Source: a virus. Taken from it: 20,460 bases of DNA. The position numbers and the translations under genes are program-made. How positions within the stretch are numbered: position 1 is the stretch's first letter; each line of letters opens with the position of its first letter. Below, one piece after another: positions 7,047 to 15,194 of the stretch. Under the pieces are notes generated by a model that searched no databases, had not been told where the DNA came from, and saw only the letters and a list, made by a program, of their open reading frames with translations. The stretch lies in IMG/VR virus record IMGVR_UViG_3300009034_000237, positions 1 to 20,460 of that record. The stretch is one strand, 5' to 3'.

Positions 7047-10000
7047 ATATCCTGTGTATATCATATCTAAGGGAAGGTGGGAATCTCGCATGACAAGCAA
7101 GGCACTTGAGAAGATAAAAGTGCCTTACTATATTGTTGTTGAGCCTCAAGAATATGATAAGTATGCTGCTGTCATAGCTTCTAAGAAAATACTTGTATTG
7201 CCATTTTCTAACTTGGGGCAGGGATCAATTCCTGCCCGCAACTGGGTTTGGGAGCATTCAATTTCTATTGGAGCAGAAAGGCATTGGATGTTGGATGATA
7301 ATCTTAGGGTTTTTTATAGATTGAATAGAAACATAAAGTATAGAGTTGGTTCAGGGACGATTTTTAGAGTCATTGAGGATTTTGTGGATAGATATGAGAA
7401 CATCGGGATTTCAGGTATGGAGTATGAGTTGTTTATACAAAGAAAGGAGAAAGTGGCACCTTATAGACTCAACACACGAGTTTATTCCTGTATTCTCATC
7501 AAAAATGATATTCCTTTTAGATGGCGGGGGAGATACAATGAAGATACAGATTTGTCTATAAGGGTTTTGAAAGCTGGTTGGTGCACTATATTGTTTCAGG
7601 CATTTCTATGTGACAAAATGCCAACAATGAGTATGAAAGGTGGCAATACAGAGGAGCTTTACAAAGATGATGGTCGTTTGAAGATGGCCCAGTCTTTGCA
7701 GGAACAACACCCTGATGTCGTGAAGATAACAAAAAAATGGGGCCGTTGGCAGCATCAAGTGGATTATAGACCTTTTAAGGGGAACAAATTGATAAAAAGG
7801 CTGGGAGTATTTGTTCAAAAAGGAGTGAATAATTATGGGATGGTGCTGAAAAACATAGGTGAGCCTGTTCAAGAGATTATAGTGCATCAGCCTCAAGCAA
7901 TAGAGCAAGGTGCAAAAAGGCGCTGTGACGGTTGTAGATTTAGTTCAAAGATAGTCAGGGGAGAGGGGCCAGAGCTTTCTGATTTGGTGGTGGTTGGAGA
8001 AGGGCCTGGAAAGCAGGAGATGGATGCTGGACTACCTTTCCTTGGCGTTGCTCCTTCTGGAAAGCTGCTGAACAAGTGTCTAAAGGGTATTGGTTTTGAT
8101 AGGAAAGATGTTTATGTTACGAACGCCTTCCTTTGTGGAGGTTCTCATAGACCGAAGGAACTCTTAGGTCGGTGTAGGAGGGAGCTAATAGGTGAGGTAA
8201 AGCAGAGGAAGCCTAAAGTGATTTTGGCTTTGGGAGCTGTTGCCTCAAAGTGTTTTGGAGATACTGCTAAGGGAGAGGCTGTTTGGGTTGATGAGGTATG
8301 CGCTTTTGTGGTTTCAGCATACCATCCTGCCTTTGTTCTCAGGAATAAGTTTTTCAAGGGGAAGCTCTTAGAACAGTTTGACACGGCAGCAGCAGCTATG
8401 AAGCCTATGGAGGATGTAGATTACTGGTTGGTGGATACCTGGGAGAAGTTTGAATCATTACAGAGTGTTCTTGTTAATACAAAGAAGATTGCAGTGGATG
8501 TTGAGACCACGGGTTTGGATCGAGATGATAAACTTTTGGGGATTGGGATTTGTTGGGAGCGAGGGAGAGCTTCATATATTCCGATCAGGTGGCAGTCTTT
8601 TTTTGGAGAATTGGATTTATACTGGGGGAAACGTTCGGAGTGGGAGGTAGTAGATAAGTTTCTCTCTGATCTATTGAGTAGAGCGAGGAGCTGTTTTCAC
8701 AATGCTAAGTTTGATTTGAGATTCTTGTCTCAATCTGGAGTTGAGTCTGAAAAAGTAAAACTTGCTTTCGATACAATGTTGGCTTCCCATGTGTTGGATT
8801 GTGATCTGTCCCATAGATTGGAATCTCTTGGGAAGAGAAAGTTCCCAGCGCAGTTTGGGCGGTACAAGGAGGAGACATCTGAGGCTATTAAGAAGAAAGG
8901 AGGTTTGCTTGGACTTACCTTGAAGCAGGTAACGAGGCGTTGCTGTGGCGATGCGGACCTGACTTTTCGCTTGGCTGAACAGCAAGCAGAGGAGTTAGCT
9001 GCTAAAGGACTTGATGGGCTGTTCTATAATTTTTCGATGCCGATGGTCAAGTTTTTGTTGGACGTGGAGAATACGGGGGTGCAGTTTGATGTTGAGAGAG
9101 CCAAGGTGTTGTCTGAGGCTTTGGGGGAGCAAATTCGGTTGGTAGAGGAGAAAGTATTTAGGGTTGTGGGGGAGCGGTTCTTGATTTCCTCTGATCAACA
9201 GTTAGGCATGGTACTGAAAAAGATAGGTGTTCCTCTTAGGAGGAAGACTGCTAAGGGGCAAGTTTCTGTGGATGAAGATGCATTGTTGCCTTTTGAGGGC
9301 AAGTTTCCGATTGTAAGGAAAATTCTGGAATATCGGGGCCTGAGGCAATTGAAAAGCACTTTTGTTGATGGAGTTTTGCCACGAGTGGATTCATTGGGAA
9401 GGCTGCATACTACTTTTTCTCAGCATGTTACCCCGACGGGTAGATTGTCGAGTGAGAAGCCAAATCTTCAGAATGTTCCTACTATGAGAAAGGATAAGAG
9501 ATTTCGGCCTTTGTATATAGCAGGAGAAGGGAAGAAATTAGTTTGTGCTGATTATGCCCAAGAACAGTTGCGAATCTTGGCTTGGTATTCTAAGGATGCA
9601 AGCCTTTTGGCTGCATTTGAGTCTGGTGAGGATATTCATTTGAGGACAGGAGCGGATATATTTGGAAAGGATATTGTGAGTATAAGTTCGGAGCAACGAC
9701 AACAGGCGAAAGGTGTAAACTTTGGGGTTATTTTTGGGCAGTCAGCACAGGGTTTAGCTGAGGCGTTGGGAGTAACGGAGGCAGAAGCAACCAAGTTTTT
9801 GGATCGGTATTTTAAGGTATATGATGGTGTTAAGGCATGGGTAAAGGCAGTTGAGGATTTTGTTTTGAAGAATGGTTATGTTGCGAATGCTTATGGAAGG
9901 GTTCGGCCTTTGCCTTGGGTGGTGGATGAGAAGAAACGACAGGAAGCTTACCGAAAAGCAGTGAATACCCTTGTTCAAGGCACGGCAGCGGACTACGCAA

Positions 10001-10218
10001 ACTATGCGATGGTTAGAGTGGGGAAGGCCCTGAGGGAAGGAAATTATGGGGCAAGAGTAGTGCTGTTGGAGCACGACGAGATCGTGATCGAAGTTCCTAT
10101 TGAGGAAGTGGAGAAAGTGGTTCCAGTTATTAGGGAAGGGATGATAGAGCCTATACTGCCGGTGGACATAAAAATGGAAGTGGACATTAAAGTAGTGGAC
10201 AATTGGGGAGAAGATTGA
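7036..10218 (+). CDS. polA: fusion: glycosyltransferase (TAGT-like) - uracil-DNA glycosylase - DNA polymerase I
   Basis: One open frame of 1060 aa from ATG 7036. Residues about 1-260 resemble the TET-associated glycosyltransferase (GT-A) family: YPVYIISKGR start, WMLDDN as the DxD-type metal site, and NEDTDLSIRVLKAGW. Residues about 290-440 are a family 4 uracil-DNA glycosylase: GEGPGKQE...GLPFLG, an iron-sulfur cysteine set C297, C300, C367, C380, and AYHP. Residues about 480-660 are a 3'-5' exonuclease: DVET (D488, E490), D560 and D639. The polymerase follows: motif A DYAQEQLR (D839), O-helix K-GVNFG (F896 at the E. coli 762 position), motif C HDE (1013-1015). There is no 5' nuclease domain. 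It would copy DNA, excise or sense uracil, and perhaps add sugar to modified bases. Domain calls are firm for UDG and Pol, good for the glycosyltransferase; coupling of the activities is inferred. Confidence 0.88.
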   Translation: MNPKYPVYIISKGRWESRMTSKALEKIKVPYYIVVEPQEYDKYAAVIASKKILVLPFSNLGQGSIPARNWVWEHSISIGAERHWMLDDNLRVFYRLNRNIKYRVGSGTIFRVIEDFVDRYENIGISGMEYELFIQRKEKVAPYRLNTRVYSCILIKNDIPFRWRGRYNEDTDLSIRVLKAGWCTILFQAFLCDKMPTMSMKGGNTEELYKDDGRLKMAQSLQEQHPDVVKITKKWGRWQHQVDYRPFKGNKLIKRLGVFVQKGVNNYGMVLKNIGEPVQEIIVHQPQAIEQGAKRRCDGCRFSSKIVRGEGPELSDLVVVGEGPGKQEMDAGLPFLGVAPSGKLLNKCLKGIGFDRKDVYVTNAFLCGGSHRPKELLGRCRRELIGEVKQRKPKVILALGAVASKCFGDTAKGEAVWVDEVCAFVVSAYHPAFVLRNKFFKGKLLEQFDTAAAAMKPMEDVDYWLVDTWEKFESLQSVLVNTKKIAVDVETTGLDRDDKLLGIGICWERGRASYIPIRWQSFFGELDLYWGKRSEWEVVDKFLSDLLSRARSCFHNAKFDLRFLSQSGVESEKVKLAFDTMLASHVLDCDLSHRLESLGKRKFPAQFGRYKEETSEAIKKKGGLLGLTLKQVTRRCCGDADLTFRLAEQQAEELAAKGLDGLFYNFSMPMVKFLLDVENTGVQFDVERAKVLSEALGEQIRLVEEKVFRVVGERFLISSDQQLGMVLKKIGVPLRRKTAKGQVSVDEDALLPFEGKFPIVRKILEYRGLRQLKSTFVDGVLPRVDSLGRLHTTFSQHVTPTGRLSSEKPNLQNVPTMRKDKRFRPLYIAGEGKKLVCADYAQEQLRILAWYSKDASLLAAFESGEDIHLRTGADIFGKDIVSISSEQRQQAKGVNFGVIFGQSAQGLAEALGVTEAEATKFLDRYFKVYDGVKAWVKAVEDFVLKNGYVANAYGRVRPLPWVVDEKKRQEAYRKAVNTLVQGTAADYANYAMVRVGKALREGNYGARVVLLEHDEIVIEVPIEEVEKVVPVIREGMIEPILPVDIKMEVDIKVVDNWGED

Positions 10219-10500
10219 ATGTGTTATACAATATATGAGCAAAATGTGATCTTTTTGGCAGAGGAATTTTCTAAAGATCCTTGTGACCGAACGCTACATA
10301 ATCTTGTGGTGCTTGCTCAGATGAACGATTTGCAAGGTTTTGCAGAGCTGAAGATAGACTCGGATTTACCGGATGAATGGTTCAAAAAGCTGAATGATAA
10401 ATTGTGGTCAAGGAAGAAGGATTTGTTAAATGCCCCAACCGATCATAACCTTTCATGCGATAGAGAGATTTCAGCAGAGAGTGGAGGATGTGCCTTATGA
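10219..10500 (+). CDS. hypothetical 93-aa protein
   Basis: ATG 10219 directly follows the polymerase stop codon (TGA then ATG), so translation may be coupled. The protein is alpha-helical and acidic in the first two thirds (FLAEEFSKDPCDRTLHNLVVLAQM). The last 24 residues overlap the next gene by 71 nt and look atypical, so the natural end may have been altered. No family recognised. Confidence 0.5.
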   Translation: MCYTIYEQNVIFLAEEFSKDPCDRTLHNLVVLAQMNDLQGFAELKIDSDLPDEWFKKLNDKLWSRKKDLLNAPTDHNLSCDREISAESGGCAL

Positions 10501-10663
10501 GCAAGCTGTTGATCGGATATTGAGTGCTTATGATAGGTCTCACAATTTTGATACAGATAACGGTGCGGAGCGAAGATATGATGAGGTGGAGAGGATCATC
10601 TTGGTTTGTAGGGGGGAGAAAATTTTGACGATAGAAACCGCCTTTTGGGAGGAGCTTGAGTGA
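10430..10663 (+). CDS. small DUF4258-like protein, 77 aa
   Basis: The N-terminus, ITFHAIERFQQRV, followed by a spaced helix and a strand pair (RIILVCRGEKILTIETAF), resembles the HAxxRxxxR start of DUF4258-type and related small RNase-toxin-like folds. The match is by pattern only. It overlaps the preceding gene by 71 nt and its stop TGA overlaps the next ATG. No antitoxin-like DNA-binding protein is adjacent, so a toxin role is not supported by context. Confidence 0.5.
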   Translation: MPQPIITFHAIERFQQRVEDVPYEQAVDRILSAYDRSHNFDTDNGAERRYDEVERIILVCRGEKILTIETAFWEELE

Positions 10664-10842
10664 TGGAAAAGGTGGGATACAATCCGCCTCCGGTAGAACG
10701 GGTGAAGAAACCGAAGCCTACAGTGTTACCGCAGAAGGCAGAGTTAAATTGTAAGGGCTGTGTGTTGAGGGCGCAGTGCAGTTTGAAGTATTATATCAAG
10801 TATGGTATGCCTGGTATGGTACATTGTGGACTAATGTTTTGA
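10663..10842 (+). CDS. four-cysteine small protein, 59 aa
   Basis: The start ATG 10663 overlaps the previous stop (TGATG) and has GGAGG about ten bases upstream. A proline- and lysine-rich N-terminus leads into a CxxC pair (C30, C33) followed by C39 and C55. This spacing (CKGCVLRAQC...HCG) could hold zinc or an iron-sulfur cluster. Family unknown. Confidence 0.55.
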   Translation: MEKVGYNPPPVERVKKPKPTVLPQKAELNCKGCVLRAQCSLKYYIKYGMPGMVHCGLMF

Positions 10843-10866
10843 TGGGCCGAAGAAAGGAATTTTGAG

Positions 10867-11424
10867 ATGAACGTAGGTATTGACAAACTGGGTGTTGATC
10901 TTGACTCTGACCAGAGACACCTCATCGTCTCCTTCAAAGTTGGGGATAGGGAATATGAGGAAGATGTTGGCCTTCTTCTCCGTCTCGATTTCAAAGAGGC
11001 GGGATATACTGGGTTGGATGAGCAATTAGAAAAGCTTTCCTACTGGCGAGTTCTGTTTTCTGTAGCTTATGCTCAGGCTAAGGAGAGCAAAGAAGAACTC
11101 GAAAAGGAAAGGGAGCTGTGGGAGTGGAGGCAGCTGGACCGAGCGGAAGGCTTCTTGCGCTTGGAGCGAGTGGATGAAATGAAGAGCGGATTGAGGAGTC
11201 AGATTGGTCAAATTACAGCTCAGCAGTTGAAGAGTTGGGCCTTGGCGGACGAGGATAGGGAGAGGGAGTATAAGAAGATGGAAAAAGGGATTCGTGATTA
11301 CAAGAAGCAGGAGGAGATATTGAAGAGCGTTCGGGACTCGATGGTGGACAGGGCTATTGCTCTGATGGCTATTGCGAAGCGAAGATGGGAAGAGCGGGTG
11401 GCCGATTACCATGTTAATGGATAA
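10867..11424 (+). CDS. coiled-coil protein, UvsY-like candidate
   Basis: A 185-aa, highly charged, mostly helical protein. After an N-terminal strand region (about 1-35), residues about 50-180 are long amphipathic helices (KESKEELEKERELWEWRQLD; EREYKKMEKGIRDYKKQEE). The arrangement and its company of RecA-like recombinase, SSB-like protein and nuclease recall phage recombination mediators such as T4 UvsY, which load recombinase on SSB-coated ssDNA. No diagnostic motif exists, so this is a context-based suggestion; a structural coiled-coil protein is possible. It has a usable GAAAGGAA upstream of ATG 10867. Confidence 0.5.
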   Translation: MNVGIDKLGVDLDSDQRHLIVSFKVGDREYEEDVGLLLRLDFKEAGYTGLDEQLEKLSYWRVLFSVAYAQAKESKEELEKERELWEWRQLDRAEGFLRLERVDEMKSGLRSQIGQITAQQLKSWALADEDREREYKKMEKGIRDYKKQEEILKSVRDSMVDRAIALMAIAKRRWEERVADYHVNG

Positions 11425-11430
11425 GAACAT

Positions 11431-11460
11431 TTGATTTTTCTGATTTTCTTTGTATATTAT
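11431..11460 (+). promoter_or_regulatory. candidate sigma-70 promoter before RNA ligase
   Basis: TTGATT (11431-11436) and TATATT (11453-11458) are separated by 16 nt; TATTAT at 11455-11460 gives 18 nt. They sit in a distinctly A+T-rich 52-nt gap, just upstream of the GGGGAGGG ribosome binding site of the RNA ligase gene. The position supports a separate transcript for the ligase and downstream genes. Confidence 0.45.
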
Positions 11461-11476
11461 ATAGGGGAGGGCAAAG

Positions 11477-12118
11477 ATGTGCGAATATCCAAAGATCCAG
11501 ACTATATTTAAGCGTAATCCAGAGACGAAGTTTAAGACGGTGCTGGAGGGAGAGTTCTCAGAGGATTGGTTGGAATACCTCCAGTACAATGAATGGATTT
11601 TTACTGAGAAGGTGGATGGTACGAACATCCGTGTTCTCTGGAAAGGTAATGCTGAAGATATAAGCTTCAAAGGTAAGACTGATCGGGCTCAACTTCCGGC
11701 TCAATTAGTGGCTGTATTGGAAAAACGGTTCTTGTTTCGGGAGATGTGGGAGAAATTCTTTGAGACCTTTGATGGTGAAGCTTGTCTCTATGGTGAAGGC
11801 TATGGAGCTAAGATTCAGAAGGGAGGTGGAAACTATCGTCCTGATCAGGATTTTGTACTTTTCGACGTGAAAGTGGGGGACTGGTGGTTGAAGCGAGAGG
11901 ACGTGGAGGATGTGGCTAAGAAGTTGGGTATAGATATTGTTCCAATCGTCGGAAAAGGTGATTTGTGGTGGATGCTTCGCATGGTGCGAGATGGTTACAC
12001 GTCTCATTGGGGAGACTTCCTTGCGGAGGGGATTGTAGCTCGTCCTGCGACAGAGTTGCGGACTCGTTCTGGACAGAGGGTTATTACGAAGTTAAAACAT
12101 AAAGACTTCTTAAATTAG
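11477..12118 (+). CDS. RNA ligase (Rnl2-like nucleotidyltransferase)
   Basis: A 213-aa ATP-dependent nucleotidyltransferase of the RNA ligase fold. Visible motifs in order are motif I EKVDGTN with nucleophile K45, motif III YGEGYG at 105-110, IIIa FVLFDVKV at 126-133, motif IV AEGIVARP at 183-190 and motif V ITKLKHKDF at 203-211 with lysines 205 and 207. The set and the compact length match small RNA ligases/Rnl2-type catalytic domains rather than DNA ligases, which carry an OB-fold afterwards. Phage RNA ligases typically repair host-cleaved tRNA. ATG 11477 has GGGGAGGG upstream. No polynucleotide kinase partner is in the window. Confidence 0.85.
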   Translation: MCEYPKIQTIFKRNPETKFKTVLEGEFSEDWLEYLQYNEWIFTEKVDGTNIRVLWKGNAEDISFKGKTDRAQLPAQLVAVLEKRFLFREMWEKFFETFDGEACLYGEGYGAKIQKGGGNYRPDQDFVLFDVKVGDWWLKREDVEDVAKKLGIDIVPIVGKGDLWWMLRMVRDGYTSHWGDFLAEGIVARPATELRTRSGQRVITKLKHKDFLN

Positions 12119-12148
12119 AGTGTCACTTTGAGAAAAGGAGGAACAAAA

Positions 12149-13366
12149 ATGAACGTAGGCGTTCTGAAGGAGAGTAGGGAGAGGGCATCTCAGTCGCAGT
12201 TCGGTGACGTGATTTCTCTTAGCAAGCTCGATTTTGGTTTGTATCGTTTTCGTTTTGTTGAGGGGGTCGAGCGAGTTGAGAGGATATTCTGGCCGACGAT
12301 GGCTGAGAATGAAGACGGGGAGTTGGAATCTACTTGGCGAGCAGCGGTCTGTCCCAGGGAGCCGACAATTCTCGATAAGTTGGCCCAACTCGATAGGAGG
12401 ATTCAGATAGATGCAGGGGTGGAGCCCAGAGAGGTCAGGTCTCGTTTGGATCGTGGGGTTAAGTTCTTGTACCTGGGCTTTGATCGCAGGGAGTCGAAGG
12501 CAGCTATTCGTCAGATCGAGGTTGGGAAAAAGGTTTATGACGATTTGTGCAGGATTGAACTTGATCGAGATCCTGTGGACGGGAGCAAGCTTCTGAATGC
12601 TCTTCTGTTTATGTTTGACGTTGATGTCAAAAAGTGGAAGGATACAGCGAAAAAGGGCTGGTTCGCTATTTCGTATAGGGCTACGGCCGCTCCTAATAAT
12701 CCTTTCGCTGGAAAAGTCCCGGCAGCTTGGGGGGATACTCAGCCCATCCCCGAGTTTGACTATGTGAAGAAGGGCGTTTTTACGGAGCAAGAGATGGCAG
12801 CCATCAGCGCCTGCGATATTTCCTTAGCAGAGGAGGCCGAGCCGACTACGCCGGAGGAAGTGATGGATCGGCTTAGGGAGTTCCCGATTGATCTTTCGGC
12901 GATTCAGGATAACAAGCCGATCTTCTATGATTCCTCTGCTTTGAGAGGTCGGTTGGAGGAGTTGGAAGAGTTTGTTTTAGGGGAAGGTAAGCTTTTGGAG
13001 GCAGGGGCGGACTTTTCCCCATCTCCACCACCTGCTGAGGAGGAGGTTGATAAAGCAGAGGATTTGTTTCCTGATGCGGAAGAATCTGCACCAATAGATG
13101 TTACCTTCTCGGAAGAGGAAGTGGCAGAGGTTGCTGAGATGGAGAGGCGGGAGGCTCGAAGGGAGGGGATGGTGGGACAGCCAGCTTCCATCGAGGAAGG
13201 CATTACTGATCCTGAAGAAAAGAAGCAGTCCCTTCAGGCTAAGGTGGAGGAGGCTAAGAAAACTAAGGAGGCGGAGGAAGAAAAGGCTGAGAAAGAGTCT
13301 GGAGAGAAGCCCCAGGAGTATGAGCAGTCATCTCTTAAAGAGGACGAAGGTGTTCTGAGGTGGTAG
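12149..13366 (+). CDS. single-stranded DNA-binding protein candidate with acidic tail
   Basis: A 405-aa protein starting at ATG 12149 behind a near-perfect AAAGGAGG. The first ~210 residues look like a globular nucleic-acid-binding domain: a strand-rich start with aromatics (FGLYRFRF), a W-containing segment with a cysteine (WRAAVCPREP), then FLYLGFDRR and WFAISYRA. The last ~110 residues are low-complexity and very acidic (E/K/A-rich), ending EGVLRW; acidic tails of this type recruit partners in SSB and gp32-like proteins. The gene sits directly before a PDDEXK nuclease and near the RecA-like gene. I rate SSB/gp32-like as likely but not proven; the length is greater than typical. Confidence 0.6.
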   Translation: MNVGVLKESRERASQSQFGDVISLSKLDFGLYRFRFVEGVERVERIFWPTMAENEDGELESTWRAAVCPREPTILDKLAQLDRRIQIDAGVEPREVRSRLDRGVKFLYLGFDRRESKAAIRQIEVGKKVYDDLCRIELDRDPVDGSKLLNALLFMFDVDVKKWKDTAKKGWFAISYRATAAPNNPFAGKVPAAWGDTQPIPEFDYVKKGVFTEQEMAAISACDISLAEEAEPTTPEEVMDRLREFPIDLSAIQDNKPIFYDSSALRGRLEELEEFVLGEGKLLEAGADFSPSPPPAEEEVDKAEDLFPDAEESAPIDVTFSEEEVAEVAEMERREARREGMVGQPASIEEGITDPEEKKQSLQAKVEEAKKTKEAEEEKAEKESGEKPQEYEQSSLKEDEGVLRW

Positions 13367-13370
13367 TAAG

Positions 13371-13781
13371 ATGAAACCTGGAGCAGGAAAGCTAAAAGGG
13401 AATGCCTTTGAGAACAAGATTTTCAAGGACTTGAAGGCATTCCTTTCGGAGATTGCGGAGATTCCCGTCAGAAAGACCCTTGGATCGGGATCGGCGGAGT
13501 CTGATGCGGATCTGAAACTCGTAGGAAATTGGGTTGTTGAGACAAAGTGCTATAAGAAGCTTTCCGATGCGGATCTGAATAGGTTTTTTGACAAGGTGGT
13601 TGGAGAGGCCACTGCGTTGAGGAGGAAGCCGGTTCTTATCTTCAAAGAGAATTTTAGGGGAACTAAGGTGATGTTTTTGTTAGAGGGTCTGCGAGTGGTG
13701 GTTGAGTATGGGGACTGGAAGATGTATATAATGGCAGAGCTTGGGAAGGTGGAAGGTGGTGTGGACGTGGATTTGAGATAA
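13371..13781 (+). CDS. PDDEXK nuclease, Holliday junction resolvase-like
   Basis: A 136-aa protein with the core of a PDDEXK nuclease. E14 lies in KGNAFENKIFKDL, the active-site aspartate is in SDADLKL (D45 or D47), and the ExK pair is VVETK with E57 and K59. The GxxFE start helix, the small size and the basic residues between helix and aspartate resemble Hjc-type archaeal/phage Holliday junction resolvases. It would cut recombination or replication intermediates before packaging. The gene begins 5 nt after the SSB candidate's stop. RecB-like or other repair nucleases of the same fold are alternatives. Confidence 0.75.
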   Translation: MKPGAGKLKGNAFENKIFKDLKAFLSEIAEIPVRKTLGSGSAESDADLKLVGNWVVETKCYKKLSDADLNRFFDKVVGEATALRRKPVLIFKENFRGTKVMFLLEGLRVVVEYGDWKMYIMAELGKVEGGVDVDLR

Positions 13782-13806
13782 GGGGGAAAAGAAAGGAGAT
13801 AAGGTT

Positions 13807-14034
13807 ATGATGCCACATATCTGGATTGTAGAGGTAAAACTACCTTTTGCTGGTATTTGGCGCCCGTTGTCAGGTGACATGTGTTTGGGGCAATTTGTCC
13901 ATCATAGAACAAGAGAGGCCGCTCGTAAAGCAGCCAGGGCAATGTTTTCTACAAATTTCTTAAATCAAATACCTGATAAGTATCCTATTAGATATAGAGC
14001 AGCTAAGTATGTAAGAGAAGGGAGGAGAAGATAG
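13807..14034 (+). CDS. hypothetical 75-aa basic protein
   Basis: ATG 13807 (or ATG 13810) follows AAAGGAGA at proper distance. The protein has an aromatic strand start (HIWIVEVKLP), then a basic helix (HHRTREAARKAARAMF) and a basic tail (REGRRR). This looks like a small nucleic-acid-contacting protein, but no family is recognised. It ends 3 nt before the RecA-like gene. Confidence 0.55.
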   Translation: MMPHIWIVEVKLPFAGIWRPLSGDMCLGQFVHHRTREAARKAARAMFSTNFLNQIPDKYPIRYRAAKYVREGRRR

Positions 14035-14037
14035 TTA

Positions 14038-14985
14038 ATGTCCGTTTCCGTGACTAATTTTCTCAAAACATACGAAAAAAGATTTGGGGGAGGTGCTCGC
14101 TTGGCCAGTGAAATGCCAGATGTTGAAGCTCTTCCAACTGGATTTCCTGTTCTCGATGACTACGTATTGGGCATAGGGGGCTTTCCGAGAGGGAGGATCG
14201 TGGAGCTCTTCGGGGCGGTCTCGGGGGGAAAATCCTCTTTGGCCCAGGTTTTGGTGGGCCAAACGCAGAAAAATGGAGGGATGGTAGCATGGTTTGACGC
14301 GGAGGGAGCGTGGGACAATGAATGGGCAAAGAAGATGGGGGTGGATGTGGACAAATTGGTGCTTCCAGACTTTGATTTTGCGGAGGATGCTTTTGCAAAG
14401 GCTCTTTACTGTGTACAGCAGAGAGTAGATCTGGTTGTAATGGATTCTTTAGTGGCGTTCCAACCGAAGGTTTGGATGGAAGAGTCGGATAAGGGAGATG
14501 GGAAGGATCGGAGAATTGGGATGTCGGCTAAGGTGGTGGGGCAGTTTTGCAGGGATGCAGTGGCAGGTTCAGAGAACCGTCCTCCGTTGAAGGAGACTCC
14601 CACGTGTATAGTCAATGTGATGTTTGGGGATCCAATCACTACCCCCGGTGGTTGGGCTCCCAAGTTTTATGCTTCTTTGCGGCTTGAAGTAAGGCGCATT
14701 AGGGTAGAGAAGAAAGATGGTAGGCAGAAAATTAGGATTGCAGTAAAAAAGAGCAAACTTTCTCCTCCCTTTCGTGAGTGTGATCTCTGGCTATTTTGGG
14801 ACGGGCGATTTGAGGAAGCAGGGCGAGATTTGTTGGTACTGGCGAAAGAGAAAGGATTAGTGGAGGTTAGCGAACGTGCTGGATGGATAACTTGGCTGCC
14901 GACGGGAGAGAAGAGACAGGGTGCTGAGGCGTTAGGGAAGTATTTGGAAGAGTCTGGAGAGATAAGCAAGGTAACAGGAGGTTGA
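14038..14985 (+). CDS. recA: RecA-like recombinase
   Basis: A 315-aa strand-exchange ATPase, near RecA/UvsX length. Walker A is GAVSGGKSS (59-67), the catalytic glutamate region is FDAEGAWD (E89, as in RecA DAEHALD), and Walker B is LVVMDS (D136). A segment after an acidic loop (PTCIVNVMFGDPITTPGG) corresponds to the RecA L2 DNA-binding loop region (NQ...P..TTGG), with asparagine kept. Start ATG 14038 is preceded by GGGAGGAG. With the SSB candidate, the UvsY-like candidate and the resolvase-like nuclease it forms a recombination module for replication restart and concatemer formation. Confidence 0.85.
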   Translation: MSVSVTNFLKTYEKRFGGGARLASEMPDVEALPTGFPVLDDYVLGIGGFPRGRIVELFGAVSGGKSSLAQVLVGQTQKNGGMVAWFDAEGAWDNEWAKKMGVDVDKLVLPDFDFAEDAFAKALYCVQQRVDLVVMDSLVAFQPKVWMEESDKGDGKDRRIGMSAKVVGQFCRDAVAGSENRPPLKETPTCIVNVMFGDPITTPGGWAPKFYASLRLEVRRIRVEKKDGRQKIRIAVKKSKLSPPFRECDLWLFWDGRFEEAGRDLLVLAKEKGLVEVSERAGWITWLPTGEKRQGAEALGKYLEESGEISKVTGG

Positions 14986-14987
14986 TA

Positions 14988-15086
14988 ATGGCAGATTTTG
15001 ATTTTAATCAAGATTTTGATGAGTTTTACGAAAGGATTAGAAAGCATTATAGGAATTCCCATTGGGAAGATAGGTTTGCTATTTGA
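14988..15086 (+). CDS. 32-aa acidic/aromatic micro-ORF
   Basis: A very short ORF with a strong AGGAGG seven to eight bases before ATG 14988, two bases after the RecA-like stop. The peptide is D/F-rich at the start (ADFDFNQDFDEFYERIRKHY) and ends in TGA at 15086. Phage genomes often contain such coupled micro-ORFs. The ribosome binding site is the main evidence; no function can be read. Confidence 0.5.
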   Translation: MADFDFNQDFDEFYERIRKHYRNSHWEDRFAI

Positions 15087-15113
15087 TATCGGCAGGGCTT
15101 TGTTTCTGGGGCG

Positions 15114-15183
15114 GGATAGGTAAATAGGTATCTAATGGAAGATCATCGCTTAGAAACGATCTGAGGAGGTTTTAGAGGTATTT
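15114..15183 (+). promoter_or_regulatory. 70-nt intergenic element, copy 2
   Basis: Second copy of the element at 833-902, again in a gap before a gene cluster. The same hairpin is present: relative to copy 1 one stem pair changes from T-A to C-G (compensatory), while the closing pair next to the loop is lost. The conserved loop core TTAGAA and the 3' block TTTTAGAGGTATTT argue for RNA structure or promoter recognition rather than chance. Confidence 0.6.
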
Positions 15184-15194
15184 GAGGAGAGATA

